Below are positions 37,601-49,692 of a stretch of 64,000 bases of DNA, piece after piece. Position 1 is the stretch's first letter, and the number at the start of each line of letters is the position of its first letter. The stretch is from Lonicera japonica. Lineage: Eukaryota; Streptophyta; Magnoliopsida; Dipsacales; Caprifoliaceae. The notes under the pieces were generated by a model. That model saw only the letters and a list, made by a program, of their open reading frames with translations, did not search any database and was not told where the DNA came from. Position numbers and translations under genes: made by a program. The DNA lies in assembly GCA_021464415.1 (NCBI GenBank), contig CM038470.1, positions 30,375,774-30,439,773 of the forward strand, given 5' to 3'.

Positions 37601-40371
37601 AAGAAAACAATTACTATCAATAAGCAACCAATGAATCCACTACAATGCTTTAAACTTAGTACACACATCAAAATTGATAGCAAGGGGCTTTCATAGAAAT
37701 CCTCGAAATTCATTTTATTGATGCTTTCTCGAATTCAATGAGTTTTGATTTAGGGTATGGAGCTCAATTCTCTTTCAGGCGGCTACTTGGGTGGGTGATT
37801 AATCATTCCAATCTTTATTACCTCATTTTGTTTCTCAATAATATATCAATTTTTAGAAATGATTAGTTCTTCATACCTTTGTAATTTGGTTTACCCCTTT
37901 CTTCTTTAGAAAAATGGAGTATCCAGGCCTCTTAAAGCACCTGACTAATTGTGAAGGAGCATGTAGCCCCCAAATCATAAAGCAATGAGGCAAACCCCAG
38001 GAGCTGACACTACAAAAAAAATGTGTGGATTGGGGGAAGGGCTGCCTTTCATCTTTGGGGAGAAAAATTGAGGGGCTTCATTTATTACTACCGGGTATAA
38101 GGTTCTAGTTTAGACACGTTGTCATGTGTTGCTTGATTCTCCTTGTAATCCTTTTTCTGCAACTTCCAAGTAAATTAGGACAGATGGTGCACCCAAAGGA
38201 GCAAGTGTTAGCTTTGTTAGTGTGCTGCCCTGGGTATGGGACCGAGCTGAAGTATTGGGAGGGAACATAGTTGGCTGGCTTTGGCTAGGACTGTCTACAT
38301 GGAAGGAATGACCTATAGAAGGGGAAGAGCCCCCGAGCAGGTAGCAGAGCATAGTGGGCAGTCATGAACCCAAAACCAACCATAGAAAAATTGGAATAAC
38401 TTAGAATGGTATATATGCTAAATTAGCACCCTTCACTTGTCGAGCAGTTTTTCCAGCGCAAGTCCTAACCATAGGCGTGACATAGTCATTTCCATATTTC
38501 CAATTATTTCTGAAACAGGGTGAGGAAAGACCATGATTTAAATGGCTTGTTCTGAAAAGTTGAGAGGAGTTGATATCAATTTTGATACCAATAAAACCAG
38601 TGAGTCATGGTAGCAAAAAGGGAGTGGAGGTGAATTAGAGATGTCGAGTTTTGGCTATATTCTGGATTTGCTTTGGATTGAAGAGATGAAGAAGAATATT
38701 TGAGGGGAAGCGAGTGAAGAATATGGTGCCTCCATGGGCTAAGTTTGGAGATCACAAGTTTGAGTCTCACCAGCTACTAAGTGCACCATATACCCCCTCA
38801 CCCAATGTGATATTGTTGGTTTGCTCAGGAAAAAAAAATGAAGAGGAATTCTCATAGAGTCAAGATTTTTAACTTTTTATCAAGCGAGGGTACTGTAAAT
38901 TCAAGCACAGAGGCAAAGATTGTTAACTTGTTCTAATGGAATTTTTTTGACAGAGGCAAGATCATTAACTTTTATCATGACAGTGCCTTAGTTTGCGAGA
39001 AACATCAGCTCAGAACTACAACCATGTCCAACGAGAGCTTTATTCCTACAGGCTAAATTCCCAATTCTGATCGCCATAACTATTGCTGATAACCTCTCTC
39101 CAACCCAATAAATGATTCCTTCTCCCTTCAACATAACCCACCATAAAAAAACTGCAATGAAAAGTTCAATTTCACTCTTTTAGGAATCTTGAAGATGGAC
39201 AAAAATAGGTAGGGACATACTCTATAAAAGGCATTGTATAATTGTTAATGTCCCCCCTAAAGACAAGAGTACAAGCAACCTATTTCTACCATACTAAACC
39301 CTTAGATACCTTTTCCACCACTTAAAAACAAAAGTCCATACTACTTGGATTTAAACCCCTAAAGGTAAACCCTAAGAACCAATAGGCCAACCTGCCACCT
39401 CACAAACCACCTTACTAACTATAATTGTTGTCACCTTGCTTTCATCCACATTAATACCAAGGAAGTGCTTTTGGTTTTACTAATGAAATGGTGAACCTTC
39501 AAATATGATGAGTAGTGAATAAAAAATGGTAATTATATTGTTATTTCAAACACTAAGATTATAAGATGGGTTGTCAAAATCTCAAAGCAATCAACAGGTT
39601 GGTGGTATTTCATCATTACACATTCATAATTTGTGGAATTTCATTCTAAGGCCAAGTAAATTTTTTATTCAATATTCCGATGTTATTACTCTTGAAATCA
39701 AATAGGGGGGTCTTTTGCATATATTAATTGACTAGTCGTCTCTTGAAATGATTGAGGAAATTTTGAAATCAATGTTATTGTTAATCACAATGTCATATTA
39801 GAAGGTCGATTGCCAATTGATGAACAAAATGAAGTAGTGGGAGAAATTTAAATCTACACATTCATAATTTGTTGATACTCATTCAGTCATTCCTAATTCC
39901 ATCGTCAAGATTACATAATTAACCAATTACAGCAACATTATTGAGTAAAATCCTAAATGGAAAAGCATGCAATTTGATTCACTACACAATCTGGCAATTT
40001 CAAAACAAAATGCCCACAGATCTGGTTTACAATTCTAAACAATCTATCCACCATCATTCCCATTTAAACTCTCAAACCCTAATATCCACAGATCTAGATC
40101 AAAACAACTCAATTACCCAAAAACACAGCACAAACACTGATACATACATCTACATACATCAAACATACAAACACATACATTGCACTACGCAAAAGGCACG
40201 CGTTAACATAAAATTTGATTTAAAAAACTTGAATCAAAAATTGAAAAGAGAAAGGCTAAAATTAGGTAGATCTAAAATGGGAAAAAAGTGAGAGAGGAAA
40301 AAGGGAAAAATTACGGAAAATGGATTGACTTCTTCTTCATCAAAAGGATTTGGATCGTCCCGCCGATTCAT
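31622..40371 (-). CDS. SCAMP: Secretory carrier-associated membrane protein (SCAMP), with one apparent frameshift
   Basis: Twelve exons on the - strand: 40371-40315, 37509-37396, 37315-37253, 37070-37037, 36921-36799, 35856-35794, 35663-35570, 34296-34251, 34099-34032, 32950-32901, 31909-31844 and 31654-31622. They encode [19 protein letters not shown] (NPF motifs), a Lys/Glu-rich coiled coil ([19 protein letters not shown]), [18 protein letters not shown], and four membrane segments including [37 protein letters not shown] and [19 protein letters not shown], ending VYMFFRGHK. This is the plant SCAMP plan of about 269 residues; the proteins act in post-Golgi and plasma-membrane trafficking. 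All phases match except exon 10, which is 50 bases rather than 49. As written, the frame shifts after GKSLTG and stops at a TGA about nine codons later, losing the last membrane segment. Removing one base restores [14 protein letters not shown] in frame. Confidence 0.9.
32268..32463. mobile_element. Stowaway-like MITE in SCAMP intron 10
   Basis: The left end CGCCCTCCATCTAAAATTC and reverse-complemented right end CTCCTTTCGTCTCAAATG match the CTCCCTCCGTCCCAAA consensus of Stowaway/Mariner MITEs. TA lies on both sides. A second right-type end (AAACGGAGGGAGTA, about 32680-32697) lies close by without a clear partner. Confidence 0.75.
33045..33285. mobile_element. hAT-like short non-autonomous element in SCAMP intron 9
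   Basis: The left end GGGAGGAGCTAGAAATTTTA then CGGGGCAAC is roughly mirrored at the right by TTGCCCCCCTTGGCCTTTCT then CCCTCTGCCTCTGTCC. These ends resemble those of plant ZMYM1-type hAT elements. The inverted match is imperfect. Confidence 0.45.
34413..34728. mobile_element. CTAGGCG-rich repeat, copy 2 (SCAMP intron 8)
   Basis: The ends AGCAATGTTCTAAAA and, reverse-complemented, AGTGGTGTTCTAAAAA are inverted. Subterminal DNA is rich in CCTAG and CTAGG. The core CTTCTAAAATGCACTTAAGA matches copy 1 at about 16160. Confidence 0.6.
35058..35147. repeat. Poly(C), poly(A), AAT and TA simple repeats
   Basis: A 17-base C run is followed by A-rich AAATAAATAATAAT repeats and a short TA run at 35131-35147, in SCAMP intron 7. 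Confidence 0.9.
38718..38840 (+). mobile_element. tRNA-derived SINE fragment (SCAMP intron 1)
   Basis: A pol III A-box-like GGGCTAAGTTTGGAG and B-box-like ACAAGTTTGAGTCTCACC lie at usual spacing. They are followed after about 80 bases by an A-rich tail (GGAAAAAAAAATG). No convincing target duplication was found (only TGAAGA). Confidence 0.5.
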
Positions 40372-40422
40372 GGTATTGACTGTGAATCCCTAAGGTTTCG
40401 CACCGCAGAAAGCGGTTGAGAG

Positions 40423-40464
40423 ATTTATAGAGAGAGAAAGCAAAGGAGAGAGAGAGAGAGAGAG
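40423..40464 (-). promoter_or_regulatory. SCAMP TATA-like box and GA/CT tract
   Basis: On the - strand, TATAAAT at 40429-40423 lies 52 bases above the start codon, preceded by a CT tract (GA on the + strand, 40446-40464). If used, the leader would be only about 20 bases, so the true start may lie farther up. Confidence 0.4.
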
Positions 40465-40979
40465 CTTACAGAAGCAGCACAAATAACAGGCCTTTTAAGT
40501 GAGCACTTTTTATATTTATTACATTATTATTAGGATTAGAATGATTAATTAATTAAAACAGGTAGTTCTCTTAATTACCTAATAATAACCCCCAAATTAA
40601 CTTGCTTGCATTCTGACCCCTATTTGTTTTCAAAATTAAAATTTGACACGGTTTCAAGGCTACCGAATTTCTTTTTAGTTTTATACTTACATTATTAGAT
40701 AAAAAAACAAAATTCCAGTAACTACTTATTTTTTGGATTATTTACCTTTTGATCTCATTTATTTAACTATTCCTTTCTTTGGCGCTCAAAGTTTACATTA
40801 ATTCTTTTTTGATATGTATCTAGACAATTTTTATCGAGTCAAATGGTCAAATTGTTAGAATTCATTTTTAATACCAGAAATATCTCGTCTAGATTTAAAT
40901 GAAAACGAAACAATCTTGACGGGTTCATATTTCACTCAATTCACGTTCAAATGATGCAATATATATGGTAGGATATATT

Positions 40980-41512
40980 TTACAACATAGATTATATATA
41001 TGCCAATAATATCCAATAATAAAAACCTTATATACCACTAAATCGCCGTCAAAGTTATGAAAAATTACATTTTTAGAACAAGTTTCACAAAACTTTCACA
41101 TGAGTTTTCTCTCAATTTATCTATCGAACTTTAACCAAATTTTATAGAATGAATCCATACATGTACACGAACAAATATTTGTCAAAGTTTTGTTTAATAA
41201 TGCCTCCTATGATAAACAAAAAATTGCACTCTATAATGCATGTGCATGTATGGGTCCAATTTTTTGTTTGTTACAAGATGTATTATTAAAAAAATTGACA
41301 GTAATTTGTTCATCTACTGATCTACATGCATGGATTCACTTTCTTAAAATTTGGTTAAATTTTGTTAAATAAATTGGGAGAAAACTCAAGTCTAAGTTTT
41401 GCGAAATTTGTTCTAAAAACGTGATTTTTTTTTCTCAATTTTAACATTAATTTAGAGGTGTATAAAGTGTTTACTGTTAAATATTATTAGCATTAATATA
41501 ATCTATGTTACA
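40980..41512. mobile_element. Fold-back element with ~200-bp inverted repeats
   Basis: The left arm (ACATAGATTATAT, then TTTTTAGAACAAGTTTCACA, GAGTTTTCTCTCAATTTAT and CTTTAACCAAATTTTA) is matched in inverted order by the right arm up to ATATAATCTATGTTAC. The arms occupy about 200 bases each, with only ~100 bases of unique centre. It is non-coding; no clear target duplication. Confidence 0.75.
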
Positions 41513-41528
41513 AGATCTTTTTAACTAT

Positions 41529-41590
41529 ATGTGAATCACGTCATTCAAATGTGAATCACATCATTTAAATGTGAATCGAATAAATGTGAT
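41529..41590. repeat. Short tandem repeat, ~19-bp unit
   Basis: GTGAATCAC(A/G)TCATT(C/T)AAAT is repeated about three times. Confidence 0.8.
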
Positions 41591-42314
41591 TTTGTAAAGA
41601 TATCTTTGTTTTTATTTAAATATAGGCACATATGTATTTTAGTATTTAAAAAGATCGTTAACGATTAACCATTTAACTAGATAAGTGTTAAAAAGGAATT
41701 AATATAAACTTTAAGTGTTAAATGAGAATAGAGATAAATAAATAAGAATCGAAAGCTAAATTACTCTTATTTTTTAACGTGGCGTGATCTAAAAGTTGAT
41801 ATAACACCTAATTAATACATATAATCAATCTATGTGGCAAAGGTTTATTTATTTATGGGTAACAAGATTGTAATCAGAAGAAGCTGCCACGTGTGAACAA
41901 AAAGTCACGTGACTTGCACACTGAATGCATAACGGGCGACAGTTGGTGCGTCTGGTTTCACTTCGGTTGCACTTGCGTAGTTGACACGTCACGCCAAATA
42001 CATTTTTCTCTTTCCCTTTTTTTTTGGGTTACATTTTATAAAATGGTACCAAGTGAGCGACTATTTCGAACCAAATAAAGATCACATTGGATATTAAAGT
42101 TCTCCCTCCTAAAAATTAATACAATTGCATACCCAAGACTCGAACTTGAGATCTCGATTAAATTAGAACAACCCCGTACTAACTAATATACATTTTTGGA
42201 GGTCTTTTTCTTTTTTCAAAAAATAAAAGTAAATCCATACCTATTATAAAATTAAAATGAATTTCAACTGAAGTAAAGCTATATCAAACTTTGAAATACT
42301 TATTTTATCATTAA

Positions 42315-42599
42315 AGCTCTGTTTGATTGCAAGGTGAAAAAGAAAATAAGTTGAGTTAGTTTTGGTGAAAAGATGAAAAATAAGTTAAGTGATAGATGTG
42401 ATATTCTCTTGATTTTTAAGTTTTTCTATGAAGAATTTTGTTTGCTTGGTGATAACTAAAAAATTTTCATCAAAAATATTGAAGGATGGGGGATATATAT
42501 TTATAAAATGAGTAAAATCTTCTCACCTTATTTTCTATTTTTTTCACACGAACTAACTAAATTTATTTTTCTTTTCCATCTTTGCAATCAAACGGAGCC
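42315..42599. mobile_element. Tourist-like MITE (285 bp)
   Basis: The ends AGCTCTGTTTGATTGCAA and GGCTCCGTTTGATTGCAA are inverted. TAA flanks both sides (42312-42314 and 42600-42602). Inverted similarity extends deep into the element (AGAAAATAAGTT, GTGAAAA and ATATTTATAAAATGAGTAAA words). Confidence 0.85.
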
Positions 42600-44149
42600 T
42601 AAAAGATTTTGTTTTTTTATCAAAAAGTTTTGCTAGCATTCTACACTCAAAAGGTATTACGTGATCATATTATATTTTTGATAAAACTTTTTTCATAAAA
42701 TCTTATACACACGTATATCACACACTATCGCACATATAAGTAGTCTATCCAATAAATAATAAAAGAAAGAATTAAGAATGAAGCCTCACTCACATTTTGC
42801 TTTTTATCTCAAACACCACTTAAATACCTGATTATGATTAGCAACGTAAAATGATTATGATTTAGATCAGTATCCATTCATCCATTACTAGCTAGCTTCA
42901 CTCGAAATTTTGATGCATGCCCCAACCTACAAACCTGGCCTTTAACCAAATGGCCTCGGCCGAGCTATACCTTTTTATCCTAAAAATTAACATCGTCTGA
43001 AACTAGCTACTAAACATTGCGCAGTCGATGCTTCTTCCTTGTTATTGAACATGTCATCTTCCATTTTCGGAGATTTTGGTAAGACCTTGGAGTACGCAGA
43101 TGCTTAGACTATTATGTACAAAATTAAATGGAGGGTTCTCCATTACTTTGTCACAAGAAATGCTGCAAGATAATATTAATTAATGGTGGGGGAGAAGAGG
43201 GATCGATTTTTCTCAAATTAAGGACCAAGGTGAGCTACGCACATTTTGATGAACAATTAATGGGGAGCCAACATGCGTGCATATATATCATTATATATTT
43301 AAACGGGAAAATCTTTACTATACTTACGATTTTTACAACTTATTCTTACTTGATGTATTATATGAATTATGCATTTATTGTATTTTGTGAAAGTATAACC
43401 TATGTAATAGATGTCGGTAAGAACAGGTGGTAAGAATACCCAATAAATATAATTAATATTGCTCGTCTAATAGTGAGTGGTTTAAGTGATTCTTAACCTT
43501 GTCGTAGTGATCAGATAGATGTCCACTACTTAGGTATTCTAAAGACACACACATATATATAGGTGTTATGCTTGATTAAGCTGACATTAATTTTGACATA
43601 CTACAGCTGATCGATCTGAATTAGTTTTAATTAATTTCCCAGTCAGTTTTGTTTGCTCAGAAATTGAATTCAGTTTTAACTTAATAACATAGTGATGTGC
43701 TGTACAAACCTTGATTGAGCAAATGTATGGGAGCCTTACAATATATATATATAACTCATCAAAATCATGTAATGTCAATTTCAGGATTCTTTGAAATTAA
43801 TATTGTCATTTTGTTAGTTTTCCTTTTCCTATTTTTTTTTTAATTATTATTAAATATTGCTGGGGCCTTTTTTTTTTTTGGAATGTTGTAAATAAATTAA
43901 TGAAGCTGTATCAAAGATGAAAGTAAGAAAATTCATATCGGAGCAATCACTAGACAAACTTGATCGACAAAGGGCAAGGGCTTAGGCTTTTTAATTCGTT
44001 TTTCTTTAGAAAAAGACCGTCTTAGCTAGATTAAGATATCACCATTAAAAAGCAATTATAATTTAGAAGCAACTCTTAATTAGATATAGATAAAAAGAAA
44101 ACAACAATCTCTGTCTTAAGGGCGCACTCCCTAACATCATATCTTTTGA

Positions 44150-44410
44150 GGGGGTAAATGAATGAATTTTTTCATGAAATTTGGTGGAGTTGATCTTCTC
44201 ATCGAAATCATTCCCATCAAATTTCATCAAAAAAATTCAACTGAAAAATGGGTGAACTAAAAATTGATACAAATGCGTGTATTTCGATCGTTGAAATTTT
44301 AAATTTTTAGATCACCCACTTGCTAGTTAAATATTTTGATGAAATTTGGTGGAGTTAATCTACTCATCATGAAAATCATCCCTACCAAATTTCATCAAAA
44401 AAATTAATCA
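44150..44410. repeat. Direct repeat of a hairpin segment
   Basis: About 70 bases beginning ATGAAATTTGGTGGAGTTGA and ending CCAAATTTCATCAAAAAAAT-like occur at about 44174 and again at about 44338. Each unit is itself a dyad, because GATGAAATTTGGTGG and its complement bracket the unit. Confidence 0.75.
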
Positions 44411-44620
44411 AATAAAAAATTCGTACGTTTTTTAGTTAAAAGAAGAATATCCTTTCTAGAGTCGGACTTTATAAAGTCAAGAGATAATAACAAACATTAA
44501 TGCCTAATTCTTTCTATCTCATATGTTAAATGGGGCTCCATCAAGACCCCACCCCATGAATCAAATGATATTAATGATGATGCTTGATGGTCTGTATACT
44601 GTATGCATAAATGATCCTGT

Positions 44621-44945
44621 AGTGATTGTTGATGACTATGAATTCAGCATATTAGTAAGTTCTTGAAAAACTAATTGATTGATGGGTTGATTTAGCCTGC
44701 AATGTGGGTAAATATTTTAAGGATTAGGTTTATGTTTCTTTCTTTAAATATTTTAAGGAGTAGGTTTATGTTTCTTTCTTTAAATAATTTAGTAACCGCT
44801 TAATATTTAGTGATTGATGACTATGAATTCAGCATATTAGTAAGTTCTTGAAGAACTAATTGAATGATTTAGCACGCGATGTGCGGAAATATTTCAAGGA
44901 GGTTTATGTTTCTTTCTTTAAACAATTTCGTGACCAGTGAATATT
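44621..44945. repeat. 188-bp tandem duplication
   Basis: AGTGATTG...GATGACTATGAATTCAGCAT starts at 44621 and again at 44809. The following ~130 bases match closely. The first copy contains an additional 35-bp internal duplication around AGGTTTATGTTTCTTTCTTT. Confidence 0.85.
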
Positions 44946-45270
44946 TATGGTTGCATTCATGCAATTAGGGGTATGTAAAAACTTGCTTGAACCGGCGGGT
45001 TTTTATTCGGTTTTCTTAGTGATAGCAATCCGGGATGTTCCAAAAATTAGTAAATCGATTAGTTTCGGTTTATTTCTTGAGTTAGGTTTATAAAAACCCC
45101 ATAAATCCAAATCGAACCGATATAATATAGGGTCAAGGTATTCGAATCACAAAAATGTATATTTCTTAAAAAAAATCGTGTGGCTGTTAACTAATCAAAA
45201 CAGAAACGAATGGTCAGGATTAAGTAAGATGCTAACTTTTCCCTCCTACTTACTAAAAAAAAGGAAATTA

Positions 45271-45790
45271 TGGTGCGTTTGATTGCAAGCATGAAAAGAA
45301 AATAAGTTCTAGGCAATTCAATTGCCTATAATTGAGTTGCTTGAAAAATGCAATTAAATGTGTTTGATTGCTTTAATTTTCTATCCAGAAAATATTGGTT
45401 ATATTATGGCATTTTTAATGTAGAAAAAATTATGGGAATTTTTTTTTTACATAATTCTATAGTCATGATGGATCATGTTTAATTGATCTTGATTAGTAGA
45501 TTTTAAATATTAAATTTTGAATTTTGTATTTTAAGATATAATAGCATTTTTAATGTAGAAAATGGGTAAAATTTTGTCTCGAAAAATGTGCAATTGCCTG
45601 GAAAATAAATACAAGCCCCCCCCCTCCAAAGAAAATGTTTTCTTTATTTTGGTGGAAAATGTGAGCATGTGAGCAAAAGTGAAAAAATATTTTTCCTAAA
45701 AAAAAAAAGCCAATCAAACACCTTAAATTGTCAAATAAAGTGAAAAATGTGTATTTTCCATGGAAAAAAAAAAGCCAACCAAACACACCC
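45271..45790. mobile_element. Tourist-like MITE, family copy B (520 bp)
   Basis: The left end is TGGTGCGTTTGATTGCAAG and the right end AACCAAACACACCC. It is flanked by TTA (45268-45270 and 45791-45793). The interior matches copy A at 7936-8475 over nearly its full length. Confidence 0.85.
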
Positions 45791-46679
45791 TTATATTTAC
45801 ATCATCACAATTCTTTAAAACCACCATATACTTAAAATTACCATAAAAATATGCAAAAATTCTTAAAACACCATTGCATACACCACACACTACATATTGA
45901 ATATTACCATATAAATTCTTAAAATGGTGCTAGGGACAATTAAAATAAATTAAAAGTTTCTCTTTCTCTCTCTACAATTTATTTCTTTACTCTATCTCTC
46001 TTTATAATTATTTTCTCTTGTCAAACCCATCCAAACTCTTTCTCGGCATATAAAAAGTAGATGTGTTTGGTACAAAATTTCGGCACAACATTGTATGTAG
46101 TATTTATTTGACGATATTCTGTTGATCTTACATGTTTTAGCAATGATCAAAACAAGATTGCCGAATTTATAGTATAATTTTTGGCAATATTTGGCCAACA
46201 TGAACTTAGTACAAATATGATCAACTTTGAACGAAGAATGATCAATTTCAACTAGAACTTGAGTTGCGGTATTGGTTTTGTGATTGTCATTTAATGAATT
46301 TAACATGAGTTTTACATTAGATAATATAATATTTAAGAAAATATAAATCTAAGGAAAAACTCAACAACACATGGCCAAGAATTTAAGTACAATTCGACAA
46401 TACTGTATCGAATATAATTGAATGTCTTAGCAATAGATTGCCATATTTTGTTGACAACGGGTTGACACAAATTTCTTAATTTTTGGGTTTTGTGTGGTTG
46501 ACCACAATGTGTTTAATACACTACAAGATTTTTATTAATTTTATCACAAATTAAATATTTTTTATTTGAGATATCACACAACTTTCTTAATTTTATCCAA
46601 AAAAAAATGTGGTGTGTAATTATGTTTCATAATTTTTTTTAATAGGCTGATAATTTTTCTGGCTTTTCAACATGCGACG

Positions 46680-46917
46680 TAGCCCAAAGAGTTAGTCTAG
46701 CAAGACGGATTTAAATATATAATTTATGCGCACGTTGCAACTTCGAACCCTCGTGACAATATAATTTCTTGAGGTCAGGTATTACCTGTGTTTAAGTAGG
46801 ATTTTTTATCCACTGCGATACACGATGTTCGGTCACAACAACAATTCAACATTCAACATTCAACAAAGATTAGTCCCACAGGACCGGTGAGATACAGCCC
46901 AAGAAAAAAAAAAAAAA
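46680..46917 (+). mobile_element. SINE with 11-bp target-site duplication
   Basis: The head TAGCCCAAAGAGTTAGTCTA (A-box-like) and CAACTTCGAACCCTCG (B-box-like) are tRNA-derived pol III promoter words. The body ends in a poly(A) tail at 46903-46917. AACATGCGACG occurs immediately before (46669-46679) and at the end of the tail (46916-46926), a typical retroposition signature. Confidence 0.85.
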
Positions 46918-46959
46918 CATGCGACGGTTAAAAATATAATTTGTGGCGTAAATAAAATT

Positions 46960-49640
46960 TCGAGCCTATACACTCTTACTGCACACTATTACTCTCACAA
47001 ACTTTTTCTCTCTCTCCTGGACGGCCAAAGCACGGGAGCCGCCGTCGTCGCCACCGGAACCCGACCGGTATTTATCCCTTCTCTGTCATCTCATTCTCTC
47101 CATATATCTTTCCCTCACGTCACGCTGCTTTGGTTTTCATCGACGACATTCTCGTGCGCGCACACTCCTTTGTCGACTGATCGACCAGCACGCACCAACA
47201 TCATTCAGCTTGCTTTTCTCTGGTACGTCGGACCCCATCTCTCTGTGTGTACACTCTCCATCTATTCTTCTTTCTAATTTAATTTAGGGCTTTTAAACTA
47301 GATATTAATAGGGTTTTCAATGTGCAAGTTTGGGTTTTTTGGAATTTGAATTTTCACAATTAGGGATTTTAAGCTTAGTATTTTTGTTCCAATTATCGCC
47401 CCTTTAGGATTTAGCCATTTCTAATTTGAATTTTCATGCTCTCTTTGATTTGAAAGTGTAGACCTTCGATTCTTAAAGTCATAGATATGTATGAATGTTA
47501 TATATGTGATTGGTTGACCTTTGTACTTTTTTATTGCATTATTAGCATGAATGAAGAGAAACAAAAAAGATTCAGCGGAGTTCATTATATTAAAAATTAT
47601 GAAATTTTTACTCCAATTTGAGTATGGGTGTTGACATTATTGAAGATTTCCCAATTGGTCCAGGGTTTTTCTCCATTCTTTTGTGCATTAGTGAAGGACA
47701 ACTACATGTTCAAACAAATTGCTCATTAATGAAGCTGGATAAAAAAAATTTTGTTCTTCAATTTGATTCAATTAATGTTTAATTTGGTTATTTGGGTTGT
47801 TAATTCTCCACTCATCGTATCCATTTTTGCTTCCTGTTGTAAAGCAAGAGGATTTTTTTTTCTGTCGGGACAAATTCACCTCAGGGCCGCTAAAAGAAAT
47901 GCAGAGGATAGATGACACCCAATTTAAGCTTCTTTTATTTTGTGAAAAAGTAGTTTGTTTTTCTCCATTTGATTTACTTTCCACAAAATTTATATTATGA
48001 AGTTTGTTTTCACATTGGACGTACTGGATTTTCAAGCTTCCAAGGGAGAACTTCTCTTTTAATTTAAGGTTGTAATGTATCCTAAATGTAGCTGTGTTGA
48101 TATAGAGCAAAGCTGTGTTCTTTAGTTTAGCATTTTTTATGATTTTTTATTACTATGGGTATGAGTTTTGATAACCTTGCGTTTAGAGCAATGGGTATTT
48201 TAGTAAGAAAAAACAGATACATGAATTTTGAGATTTTTGATAACATGTTCAATTACTGCTTAGGGTATGGGTAGCAGTGAGATACCTTAAATTGATTGAC
48301 TAAACCAGTGAATTACAGCTTAATAATTGACTAAACCAATGATTTTTTTATGACAGAGCAAGTGCTTAGTAATTACTGCTTGCTTTACTCAACTAACTGA
48401 GATTTTGAATTTTCACATTTAGTATGTATATGTTCACATTAGTGGGTTTGTTGAAGCTAAGATGTTTATTTGATTTTTCCATAGAAATTTTAGTTATAAC
48501 TTTTTGGTGAATGCATTTTCACATTTATATTGTTATCTTTGTGCAGATTCTACATTTGAGGACTAGCTAATCTTGATTTTTGGGCTTCAAAATATAATTT
48601 TGTTGATTACATTCGTACATAGTCTGGGTTTCAAGAGAAGGAACTTCCTGCCAAGAATCTCCGACTGGACTGTTTTTTATTGCAAAGGGTGTGTAAGAGA
48701 AAGGAACTTACATTCAAACGTCGGCCAATAGAAACATGCAAAATTTCTGACTCTCTTTTCTTTACGAGTGTAGTTAAAATCATGTTTACTGCAGAATAAT
48801 AAAGTCCTATTATTTACAATGCCGACAATTCAATGGCAATTTATATGTTCTGTATTGTCCCATCTTCACTAGATTTTTTTTAAAAACAAAAATTTAGATG
48901 TCATTGTTGGACATTGTCCATATGTTTCAGTACTTAATAGTTACATGATTTATGCCATAGTGCCAGGTCGTAAAAGTGTGTTGCATATCTACTGCCCACT
49001 ATTATATCCCTTTAGTTTGTTTGTATTCTGAATTTATATACCAAGGCATCCCCGTCTGCATTGGATTCTCAACTGCTATACTAAGTTTGAGCAGCCCTAT
49101 AATCAGAAGTTACTAAATTCCTATACCGGTAATGTTATTCATCTGTTGAGAGCACGTTGTTTTTGTTTTGGTGGTTCATTATGCTATCAGCCTTCTTTGT
49201 GAAACAATGGTGGGTTACTTGGGTTATAGATAAGAAATCTATGGGACCTCTTTCTTCTGAAAATATGCCAAAGAGAAAATTATACACAAAGCCTGAGATG
49301 GTAAACACGTATGTAAGGGTGTGTAGGGAACATGTATATACAATTATCACCAAGAGACCATAAGAATATAACCCCTCTAGTGAATTACTGCTTAGCGCTT
49401 TTGCTACTCATACCTAATTCATTTCTCAATTAAAGACTTTAAATGTATTACATTAGCTGATTAGCACTAACAAGTGAAAAGATTTCTTGAGGTGGGTTTT
49501 GTTGGTGCTAAAGGCTGCAGGTAACACACTTGGATGCGCGGTCAACCGACCTGTTAACACCCCTACCTGCAATTGTTATTTGGTAATCCATAATCTGTCT
49601 AATAACAAACTTTGTTATTTTCTGTTGTTCCTGTAGGTTT
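46960..49640 (+). promoter_or_regulatory. Probable RRN7/TAF1B promoter, 5' leader exon and leader intron
   Basis: A GC-richer, CT-rich stretch at about 46985-47222 ends in a good donor (TTCTCTG/GTACGTCGG). A good acceptor (TTGTTCCTGTAG, ending at 49635) stands just upstream of the coding start. That suggests a ~2.4-kb leader intron. A further small leader exon near 48546 is possible. No TATA box is obvious, as often for housekeeping genes. This is inference from splice signals only. Confidence 0.45.
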
Positions 49641-49692
49641 TGCAGCGAAATTAGGTTCTTTTTGTGCCTGTACAAACTACATTTACACAAAT

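Larger units (their letters stand above)
40465..46660. other. Intergenic region, transposon-rich, no gene
   Basis: Beyond the fold-back element, MITEs and tandem duplications listed separately, I see only AT-rich DNA and short meaningless frames. A stretch at about 42120-42180 carries a B-box-like word on the - strand (CTCAAGTTCGAGTCTTGGG) and may be a worn SINE. Confidence 0.4.

Noticed and set aside
38122..38352. 76-codon - strand frame in SCAMP intron 1
   Set aside because: Slightly GC-richer and possibly an old retroelement piece, but no retrotransposon motif can be identified.
39941..40291. 116-codon + strand frame in SCAMP intron 1
   Set aside because: Low-complexity, His/Asn/Thr-rich translation of AT-rich intron sequence with no family features.
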